From the NCBI GenBank assembly GCA_009781575.1, contig WQXW01000160.1:1-5211 (forward strand): 5,211 bases of DNA, read 5' to 3'. Made by a program: the position numbers and the translations under genes. The notes beneath the pieces are model-generated. The model made no database searches. It was not told the DNA's origin and saw nothing but the letters and a program-made list of their open reading frames with translations. This document shows, piece after piece, positions 1 to 4,338 of the stretch. The DNA is from Solirubrobacterales bacterium. Lineage in GTDB: Bacteria > Actinomycetota > Thermoleophilia > Solirubrobacterales > Solirubrobacteraceae. Each line of letters opens with the position of its first letter. The stretch's first letter is position 1.

Positions 1-280
1 CCACGCTGCGCTCGCGCCAGCCCGGCAGCTCCGGGACAAAGTCCGGCGGTGACGCCAGCTCGATGTTCACCCCCAAACGCTCCTTCAGCGCCGGCAGCTC
101 TCGCAGCATCTCATCCACGTCCGGCTCGAAGCGAAGATCCACGTCCATCGTCGACGCCCGCCACCCCTCCCACACCGCGCTCGCCCCGCCCGTGAGGTAC
201 AGCCTGACCGGTTTGCTCGCCCTGCGCCCGAGGTCCGCCGCCAGCTCTCGCAGACGCGGTTCGTCAACGGGAGGACGCAT
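1..280 (-). CDS. Nucleotidyltransferase-fold protein (DUF6036/AbiEii-like), 3' end outside the window
   Basis: This reading frame starts with ATG at 280 and stays open to base 1, so only the first 93 residues are visible. The N-terminal half shows the pol-beta nucleotidyltransferase signature. A hydrophobic strand leads into Gly31-Gly32 (LYLTGGASAV). Asp46 and Asp48 follow in STMDVDLRF, and Glu74 in VNIELASPPD is a candidate third carboxylate. These are the usual metal-binding positions of the fold. The segment DFVPELPGWRERS after the core is typical of small stand-alone nucleotidyltransferases found in two-gene operons. The start lies inside the upstream gene, with a 17-base overlap and no clear Shine-Dalgarno, which suggests translational coupling. 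Such proteins act in type IV-like toxin-antitoxin pairs or modify RNA or protein; the target here is unknown. The fold is well supported; a toxin role is inference. Confidence 0.8.
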   Translation of the reverse strand, partial: MRPPVDEPRLRELAADLGRRASKPVRLYLTGGASAVWEGWRASTMDVDLRFEPDVDEMLRELPALKERLGVNIELASPPDFVPELPGWRERSV

Positions 281-575
281 GCTCGGCTGCGCGCGCGAAG
301 CTCACGATTCGCGCGACCAACGCGTTGTAGTGACTGTGCGCGTCGCCCCCGCCACTCGACAACAGTTCATAGAGGCGATGCGACGGTCGCTCGGGTGCGC
401 CCGGCGGCACCTCGAAGCCCAGCCTGCGCAGACGGGGCGCAGCCATCGCAACCAGCAGCGCCTCCTCGCTCTCGCGGCCGCACGCGAGATCGTCGAGTCC
501 CTTGCTCACCAGCTCGTGACCGGGCAGCGCGCGGTCGATGTTCGACACGCGGGCACCGGAACGGATGCGACTCAC
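264..575 (-). CDS. Conserved small protein paired with the nucleotidyltransferase, possible antitoxin
   Basis: This is a 103-residue soluble protein with no membrane segment or signal peptide. It is predicted largely helical. The centre (EEALLVAMAAPRLRRLG, residues 38-54) and the C-terminal stretch (HRLYELL, then HSHYNALVARIVSFARA) look conserved, and I recall similar small proteins encoded directly before DUF6036-type nucleotidyltransferases in actinobacteria. The GTG at 575 is chosen because AGGA lies about 8 bases upstream and the frame is open from there. A second GTG at 548 has no ribosome binding site. The TGA at 266-264 overlaps the start of the downstream nucleotidyltransferase gene, so the two are co-translated. 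The gene order, small protein first and larger enzyme second, is what many toxin-antitoxin operons show. No DNA-binding motif is recognisable, so an antitoxin role rests only on context. Confidence 0.75.
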   Translation of the reverse strand: MSRIRSGARVSNIDRALPGHELVSKGLDDLACGRESEEALLVAMAAPRLRRLGFEVPPGAPERPSHRLYELLSSGGGDAHSHYNALVARIVSFARAAEHASSR

Positions 576-587
576 AACTCGATCCTA
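576..587 (-). promoter_or_regulatory. Possible -10 box or Shine-Dalgarno before the small-protein gene
   Basis: On the minus strand TAGGAT (587-582) lies six bases before the GTG at 575. It fits the TAnnnT form of an actinobacterial -10 box placed for a leaderless transcript. Its AGGA could equally serve as a Shine-Dalgarno. There is no convincing -35 at the right distance. The two readings cannot be told apart from sequence. Confidence 0.35.
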
Positions 588-633
588 CGCGATCCGCTGC
601 GCGCAGCTCACGGATCCGTTCGCATCCAGCGGC

Positions 634-647
634 AGCGTTGTCACGCT
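634..647. promoter_or_regulatory. Small inverted repeat upstream of the small-protein/nucleotidyltransferase operon
   Basis: AGCGT and ACGCT form perfect five-base arms around TGTC, about 60 bases before the operon start. It is a weak operator candidate. Arms this short can arise by chance in GC-rich DNA, although AGCGTT and ACGCTA half-sites recur in the dyad at 1389-1410. Confidence 0.2.
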
Positions 648-726
648 ACGACCGCCTTGTAACCTTCACATGCTCAGCGGCCCCGCCACCGTGGCGGCCC
701 GTGTCGCGCAGAAGCACAGCGATCGC

Positions 727-752
727 GGAGGCTCGATCCGCTCTAGGCCTCC
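727..752 (-). terminator. Weak hairpin downstream of the marR-family gene
   Basis: GGAGGC (727-732) pairs with GCCTCC (747-752) across a 14-base loop, just beyond the repressor gene stop. The minus-strand transcript would form a six-pair GC stem, but no run of U follows. It is at best a weak or Rho-assisted terminator. A second dyad, CCGCCAC/GTGGCGG around base 690, lies further downstream. Confidence 0.25.
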
Positions 753-773
753 ACAGCGTCGCGTCCACGGCCC

Positions 774-1313
774 CTACTGGTCGCGCCACGCCGAATGGGC
801 CGGCGTCTCGCCGAACACCAACCCCAGCTCCGCGCCCACGCGCTGCACCAGATCGATCAGCGTCTCGCGCTCCGCCTCGCTGAGCCCCGCGCACAGCTGC
901 CGCTCGTACTCGGTCGCCAGCACCAGCGCGCGCTCGAGCGTGGTCCGCCCGGTGTCGGTGAGGTACAGCGCCCGCCGGCGGCGATCGTCGGGGTCGGCGC
1001 GCCGCTCCAGCAGCCCCCGCCCCTCCAGCGCGTCCACGAATGCCACCATCCGGCTGGGCGGGATCCGCAGGCGCTCCGCCAGCGTCTGCTGCGAGCACCC
1101 CTCCCGCGTCGACGCCGCGCGCAACAGCGCAAACTCGCGCGGCTCCAGCTGCACCGGCGCCAGCACCTCGCGGAACCGCCTCGCCACCGCGTACCCCACG
1201 CTCGACACGACAAAGCCCACCGCGTGGAACTCCTGTCCCCCGGACGTGCCCTCGTTCGTGGTATCTCTCGACGCCTCCAACTCTCGCTCTCGCTCTCGCT
1301 CTCGCTCGCTCAT
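774..1313 (-). CDS. MarR-family transcriptional repressor
   Basis: This 179-residue protein has a MarR winged-helix core. A first helix (about 33-52) contributes to dimerisation. The helix-turn-helix lies at about 57-98 (FALLRAASTREGCSQQTLAERL, then the recognition helix PPSRMVAFVDALEGRGLL). The wing at 102-122 carries the family hallmark, here ERRADPDDRRRRALYLTDTG, and a long C-terminal dimerisation helix follows. MarR proteins bind inverted repeats as dimers and release them on binding small hydrophobic or phenolic ligands. The gene is divergent from the MMPL exporter, so it most likely represses that gene and itself. The ATG at 1313 has no Shine-Dalgarno and begins an oddly charged ERERERER stretch. 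A GTG at 1220 has AGGAG nine bases upstream and would give a 148-residue protein of ordinary MarR length. The family call is firm; the start is uncertain. Confidence 0.9.
   Translation of the reverse strand: MSERERERERELEASRDTTNEGTSGGQEFHAVGFVVSSVGYAVARRFREVLAPVQLEPREFALLRAASTREGCSQQTLAERLRIPPSRMVAFVDALEGRGLLERRADPDDRRRRALYLTDTGRTTLERALVLATEYERQLCAGLSEAERETLIDLVQRVGAELGLVFGETPAHSAWRDQ
1230..1234 (-). promoter_or_regulatory. Shine-Dalgarno supporting a shorter MarR start
   Basis: AGGAG on the minus strand lies nine bases before the in-frame GTG at 1220-1218 (Val32 of the long form). The ATG at 1313 has only an A-rich stretch upstream. If the short start is right, the ER-rich N terminus is not translated and the leader is about 90 bases longer. 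Confidence 0.4.
1281..1304. repeat. Hexanucleotide microsatellite (CTCTCG)4
   Basis: Four perfect tandem copies of CTCTCG are followed by a partial CTCG. On the minus strand they encode the alternating Arg-Glu stretch near the N terminus of the long MarR form. Because the unit is six bases, slippage would add or remove Glu-Arg pairs without a frameshift. Confidence 0.9.
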
Positions 1314-1352
1314 ATTTTTATTTTTGGATTCATGATGGGTGGAATGATTCTG

Positions 1353-1361
1353 TGGTATAAA
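1353..1361 (+). promoter_or_regulatory. Probable extended -10 promoter of the MMPL exporter
   Basis: TGGTATAAA matches the extended -10 pattern TGnTATAAT at eight of nine positions counting n. It lies in an AT-rich island unlike its surroundings. No good -35 is seen (TGATGG at 1333-1338 is the in-place hexamer), which fits an extended -10 promoter. Transcription would start near 1368, inside the inverted repeat that follows. Confidence 0.5.
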
Positions 1362-1406
1362 GTTCCGGCTGAAATGGTTCTAGACCAGTAGCGTTTCAGC
1401 GGGAAC
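1362..1406. promoter_or_regulatory. Long inverted repeat at the exporter transcription start, candidate MarR operator
   Basis: GTTCCGGCTGAAA (1362-1374) is the inverse of TTTCAGCGGGAAC (1394-1406) at 12 of 13 positions, separated by 19 bases. The spacer itself contains TGGT/ACCA (1375-1378 and 1384-1387), extending the left side of the stem. The left arm begins directly after the likely -10 box, so a bound repressor would block the start of exporter transcription. It is the natural candidate for the MarR operator, but the arms are further apart than in a usual 16-20 base MarR site, so two dimers or another regulator are possible. Confidence 0.55.
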
Positions 1407-1410
1407 GCTA
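1389..1410. promoter_or_regulatory. Second, overlapping inverted repeat: compact operator or 5' leader hairpin
   Basis: TAGCGTTTC (1389-1397) and GGAACGCTA (1402-1410) are inverse at eight of nine positions around AGCG. Its overall length suits a MarR dimer site. In RNA the one mismatch becomes a U-G pair, so all nine pairs can form a hairpin about 20 bases before the exporter Shine-Dalgarno. It shares bases with the right arm of the larger repeat, so the two structures cannot form together. Confidence 0.5.
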
Positions 1411-1429
1411 GCAAGCGGAACGGATAGAA

Positions 1430-1436
1430 AGGAAAG
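1430..1436 (+). promoter_or_regulatory. Ribosome binding site of the MMPL exporter
   Basis: AGGAAAG in a purine-rich run has its AGGA eight bases before the GTG at 1442. This fixes the exporter start, since no other start codon in frame has comparable support. Confidence 0.75.
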
Positions 1437-1441
1437 AGATC

Positions 1442-3604
1442 GTGTCCGACCCCACCTCTGGACCCATCGCGCGGCTCGGCCACTTCGTGCTCGCCCACCG
1501 CCGCGGCGTGATCGCGCTGTGGCTGATCGTGCTCGTCGCCGGCGCCGCCGGCGCCGGCTCGGTGTCCAAACGCCTGTCGGTCAACTTCTCGCTCCCCGGC
1601 CAGCCGGGCTATGAAACCGCGCGCCACATCACCCGCCTGTACGGCAACGGCGGCGACACCCCCGCCTCGATCGCGGTGGTCTCGCTCCCCGGCTCCACCA
1701 CCGTGCGCGCGCAGGCCGGCCCGATCGCGCGCGCCTTCGCGCACGCGCGCGCCGCCGAGCCCCGCGTGCGCGTCGTCGACTACGCCTCCACCCACGATCC
1801 CCGCTTCATCACCGACGACGGCCACGCCACCTTCGCGCTGCTGTTCTCCCCCACCGAACACTCCTTCGGCGAACCCAAGGCGCCCACGCAGTCGCTGTCC
1901 GCGCTCGCCTCCGCGCTGCCGCCCGGCGCGCACGCCTCGCTCACCGGCCTCGCCCAGCTCTCCTCCTCCGGCTCCACCAAAGGGCCCGGCGTGCTGGTCG
2001 AGACGCTCATCGGCGCCGCCGGCGCACTGGTTGTGCTGGCGTTCGTGTTCGCCTCCGCGCTCGCGCTGGTGCCCCTGCTGATCGCCGCCGTCGCGATCCT
2101 CACCACCCTGCTGGTGATCCTCGCGCTCACCTACGTCGCCGAAGTGTCGTTCATCGTCCAGTTCCTCGTCGCGCTGGTCGGCCTCGGCGTGGCGATCGAC
2201 TACTCCCTGCTGCTCGTCACGCGCTGGCGCGAGGAGCGCGCCCACGGGCGCGATAACCACGACGCCGTGATCGCCGCGATGTCCACCGCCGGGCGCGCGG
2301 TGCTGCTCTCCGGCCTCACCGTCGCAATCGGGCTGCTCGCGCTGGTGGTGCTCCCGGTCCCCGGCCTGCGCTCGGTCGGGTACGGCGGCATGCTGATCCC
2401 GCTCGTCTCCACTCTGGTCACCCTCACGCTGCTCCCCGCGCTGCTCGGCGGCATCGGGCCGCGCGTCGACTGGCCCCGCCTGCGCCACGAGGACCGCGCC
2501 TCCGCCGCGTGGACCCGCTGGACCGCCGCTATGATCCGCCATCGCGGTCTCGCCGCCGGTGTCGCGATCGTCGTGCTCGCGCTGCTCATCTCGCCCATCT
2601 TCAACCTCACCACCGGCGAAACCTCCGCCAACGCGCTCTCCAAATCCGGCCCCGCCCACACCGCCTACGCGCGGCTGGTCAACCACGGCGTTGCACCCGG
2701 CACGCTCACACCGATCGAGGTGCTCGCCCACCGCGGCGCCGCGCCCGCGGTGCGCGACCGCTTGGCCGCGGTGCCCGGCATCGCCTCCGCCACGATCTCC
2801 TCAGCGCCCGACTCCAACCGCCACAACACCACGATCGTGATCGGCATTCCCGCCACCGAGACCGTCAACAACAGCTCGCTCGCGCCGGTGCGCGCCGCGC
2901 GCGCCGCGCTGGACCACCAACCGGGAGTGATCGGCATCGCCGGCGAGGGCGCGATCGAGCTCGACTACCAGAACGCCGTGTTCGGCAACTTCCCACTCAT
3001 GTTCGGGGTGATCGCGCTGCTCACCATCGCCCTGCTCGCGCGCGCGTTCCGCTCGATCGTGCTCGCCGTGAAGGCCGTGCTGCTCAACCTCATATCGCTG
3101 GCCGCCACCTTCGGCCTGCTCACCTGGTTCTGGCAGGAGGGCCACGGATCGCACTTCCTCTTCGGGATTCCCGCCACCGGCGCGATCACCTTCTGGCTGC
3201 CCCTATTGGTATTCGCGTTCCTCTTCGGACTGTCGATGGATTACGAGGTTTTCATCCTCGCGCGCGTGCGCGAGGAGTACGACCGCCGCGGCTCCACCGA
3301 CGCCGCGCTCATCGAGGGCCTGGGGCGCACCGGCCGGTTGGTCACCTCCGCCGCGCTCATCCTGTTCCTCGCGTTCGCCTCACTGGCCTCCGCGCCCGAC
3401 ACCGACGTCAAGGTGCTGGCCACCGGCCTCGGCGCCGGCATCCTGCTGGACGCCACCCTCATCCGCGCCCTGTTGCTCCCCGCGCTGGTATCGCTGCTCG
3501 GACGCTGGAACTGGTGGCTTCCCCACCCGCTGGCGCGCGTGTTGCGCGTGCCCGCCTCCACGCCCCGCCCGCCCCAGCCCGCCACAGTCGAGGCGGGCGG
3601 GTGA
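1442..3604 (+). CDS. MMPL-family (RND superfamily) inner-membrane exporter
   Basis: This 720-residue transporter shows the full duplicated MMPL plan. TM1 lies at about 22-40, followed by a soluble porter domain (41-187) and TM2-TM6 (about 188-337). TM7 at about 368-387 is followed by a second porter domain (388-516) and TM8-TM12 (about 517-684). Both proton-relay motifs are intact: Asp253-Tyr254 in GLGVAIDYSLLLVTRWREE (TM4) and Asp600-Tyr601 in FGLSMDYEVFILARVREEY (TM10). These correspond to the Asp-Tyr pairs of mycobacterial MmpL3, so it should be a proton-driven exporter. The length matches the short YdfJ-like branch rather than the long mycolate-lipid MmpLs, and no large C-terminal cytoplasmic domain is present. 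The end is a short Pro-rich tail. The substrate is unknown; lipids, hydrophobic drugs or antibiotics are typical. The divergent MarR gene suggests ligand-induced expression. The GTG start is backed by a Shine-Dalgarno. Confidence 0.95.
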   Translation: MSDPTSGPIARLGHFVLAHRRGVIALWLIVLVAGAAGAGSVSKRLSVNFSLPGQPGYETARHITRLYGNGGDTPASIAVVSLPGSTTVRAQAGPIARAFAHARAAEPRVRVVDYASTHDPRFITDDGHATFALLFSPTEHSFGEPKAPTQSLSALASALPPGAHASLTGLAQLSSSGSTKGPGVLVETLIGAAGALVVLAFVFASALALVPLLIAAVAILTTLLVILALTYVAEVSFIVQFLVALVGLGVAIDYSLLLVTRWREERAHGRDNHDAVIAAMSTAGRAVLLSGLTVAIGLLALVVLPVPGLRSVGYGGMLIPLVSTLVTLTLLPALLGGIGPRVDWPRLRHEDRASAAWTRWTAAMIRHRGLAAGVAIVVLALLISPIFNLTTGETSANALSKSGPAHTAYARLVNHGVAPGTLTPIEVLAHRGAAPAVRDRLAAVPGIASATISSAPDSNRHNTTIVIGIPATETVNNSSLAPVRAARAALDHQPGVIGIAGEGAIELDYQNAVFGNFPLMFGVIALLTIALLARAFRSIVLAVKAVLLNLISLAATFGLLTWFWQEGHGSHFLFGIPATGAITFWLPLLVFAFLFGLSMDYEVFILARVREEYDRRGSTDAALIEGLGRTGRLVTSAALILFLAFASLASAPDTDVKVLATGLGAGILLDATLIRALLLPALVSLLGRWNWWLPHPLARVLRVPASTPRPPQPATVEAGG
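3564..3601. terminator. Strong GC hairpin at the exporter 3' end
   Basis: CCCGCCCGCC (3564-3573) and GGCGGGCGGG (3592-3601) form a perfect ten-pair GC stem with an 18-base loop, ending just before the exporter stop codon. No U-run follows, so it is not a canonical intrinsic terminator. It sits between two convergent genes only 19 bases apart and could slow polymerase from both sides or protect the mRNA end. Composition bias could also explain it. Confidence 0.35.
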
Positions 3605-3623
3605 GCCGCGGGGCGCAGCGGCG

Positions 3624-3923
3624 TCAGTCGAGGTCGAATGCCGCGTGGATTGCCTGCGAGAGCTCGGCCTCCTGACGCTCGAGCAGCACTCCGATCTGGA
3701 TACCGAGGGCATCGGTGGGGATGGTGGCGATGTTGTCCACACTCACCGCCGACCGACCGGAGAGACCGTTCGCCGTGCCCACGAGCACCTCGGTCGAGAG
3801 GCCGCGGACCGTCGTGGTGATCGGCGCCACCGTAACCCCCGCGAGATGGGGTCGCACCTACTCTCGAGTGAGGATGAGCACCGGCCGCGCCTTGTCCAGA
3901 TGCGCAACGTGAATCGGGCGCAT
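3624..3923 (-). pseudogene. mazF: MazF-type endoribonuclease toxin interrupted by an in-frame TAG
   Basis: From the ATG at 3923 the frame reads MRPIHVAHLDKARPVLILTRE, then TAG (3860-3858). It continues in the same frame as VRPHLAGVTVAPITTTVRG and on to AIHAAFDLD, ending with TGA at 3626-3624. Both halves match one short MazF/PemK protein of about 99 residues. The RPVLIL strand, the APITTTVRG strand, the VDNIATIP segment and the C-terminal acidic AFDLD end are all present. MazF toxins cut single-stranded mRNA. The fragment after the stop (77 residues from GTG at 3857) lacks the first strand and its conserved RPV arginine, so it should be inactive if made alone. The start overlaps the antitoxin stop by one base (TGATG). 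No other lesion is visible, so the mutation may be recent, a sequencing error, or a read-through site. Confidence 0.8.
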
Positions 3924-4156
3924 CAACCCAGCCCGAGGGGCCGGCGAGCGGCGTACTCGGCCAGGCCCTCGAGCTCAGGATCCGGCCCGGTGCACGCCAA
4001 GATCCGCGCGTCCCGTTCAGCGATCGCGCACCTGCGCTCGCGCTCGAGCGCACGGGTCACAACGGCCGCACGGCTGCGCCCCACACCCGACGCGACCGCC
4101 TCGTCGACGAACTCAACCAGCTCATCGGGGAGACGTACGGCTATCTGCTTGCTCAT
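3923..4156 (-). CDS. Ribbon-helix-helix antitoxin of the MazF locus
   Basis: This 77-residue protein has an N-terminal ribbon-helix-helix DNA-binding domain. The strand KQIAVRLP is at 3-10, helix A (DELVEFVDEAVASG) at 11-24, and helix B (SRAAVVTRALERERR) at about 28-42. Two chains form the DNA-binding unit. The acidic C-terminal tail, ending DPELEGLAEYAARRPLGLG, is the expected toxin-wrapping segment that occupies the MazF RNA site. The ATG at 4156 is chosen because the ribbon begins immediately after it. The frame is open to a GTG at 4288, but the extra 44 residues are Arg-rich without any domain and would run through the promoter. Its stop overlaps the mazF start by one base. The gene is intact although the toxin is broken. 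Autoregulation through the palindrome at its own start is likely. Confidence 0.88.
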   Translation of the reverse strand: MSKQIAVRLPDELVEFVDEAVASGVGRSRAAVVTRALERERRCAIAERDARILACTGPDPELEGLAEYAARRPLGLG

Positions 4157-4168
4157 ACCATTATGGTA
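4156..4168 (-). promoter_or_regulatory. Palindromic operator and probable leaderless promoter of the antitoxin-toxin operon
   Basis: TACCAT and ATGGTA are perfect six-base arms around a single T, in an AT-rich patch overlapping the first base of the antitoxin ATG. On the minus strand TACCAT fits a TAnnnT -10 box six bases before the ATG, and the internal CATAAT is also -10-like. There is no Shine-Dalgarno, so a leaderless mRNA is plausible. A site of this kind is where a ribbon-helix-helix antitoxin would be expected to repress its own operon. Confidence 0.6.
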
Positions 4169-4258
4169 GCAATTTGGGAGCGCCCGAGCACGCGCGCGAG
4201 CGGGAATCTGGCGCGCGCGGCCTCGAACACACCTGTCAGAGGCGCCGTTGGGGGATTC

Positions 4259-4293
4259 AAAAAGAGGATTCATTCCGCGCGGAACCAATCCTC
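4259..4293 (-). terminator. Intrinsic terminator of the phosphoesterase gene
   Basis: On the minus strand GAGGATT (4293-4287) pairs with AATCCTC (4270-4264). After a two-base internal mismatch the inner palindrome TTCCGCGCGGAA (4284-4273) closes the hairpin. Five T residues (4263-4259) follow at once. It begins 46 bases after the phosphoesterase stop codon at 4339. On the plus strand no T-run follows, so it works in one direction. It also shields the antitoxin promoter downstream from read-through. Confidence 0.78.
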
Positions 4294-4338
4294 AAAACAA
4301 AAAACGCAACGGCCGCTGCTCGGGGCGCGGAGCGCGCG

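Noticed and set aside
719..726. GCGATCGC octamer palindrome
   Set aside because: It resembles the cyanobacterial HIP1 element but was noticed only once here, and it is expected by chance in GC-rich DNA.
538..1335. 265-codon plus-strand frame opposite the MarR gene
   Set aside because: It is Ser/Arg/Pro-rich low-complexity sequence with no motif, and it is antisense to a clear MarR protein.
1327..1350. Imperfect inverted repeat GATTCAT/ATGATTC in the MarR-MMPL gap
   Set aside because: The seven-base arms have one mismatch in an AT-rich stretch, which is weak beside the dyads at 1362-1410. It could be a secondary site but is not supported enough to list.
1310..2731. 473-codon minus-strand reading frame opposite the exporter
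   Set aside because: Its product is a low-complexity Gly/Glu/Arg/His sequence with no domain, and it runs antisense to the well-supported MMPL gene. It is a by-product of GC-rich codon bias.
2509..3675. 388-codon plus-strand frame inside the exporter 3' half
   Set aside because: It is Arg/Ala/Pro/His-rich without motifs and shifted relative to the MMPL frame, which carries the family signatures throughout.
3645..4169. 174-codon plus-strand frame across the toxin-antitoxin locus
   Set aside because: It is antisense to the MazF and ribbon-helix-helix genes, whose proteins are recognisable; this product has no domain.
4157..4288. Upstream extension of the antitoxin to a GTG at 4288
   Set aside because: The added 44 residues are Arg-rich and featureless, and this would place the palindromic promoter and part of the terminator inside the coding region.
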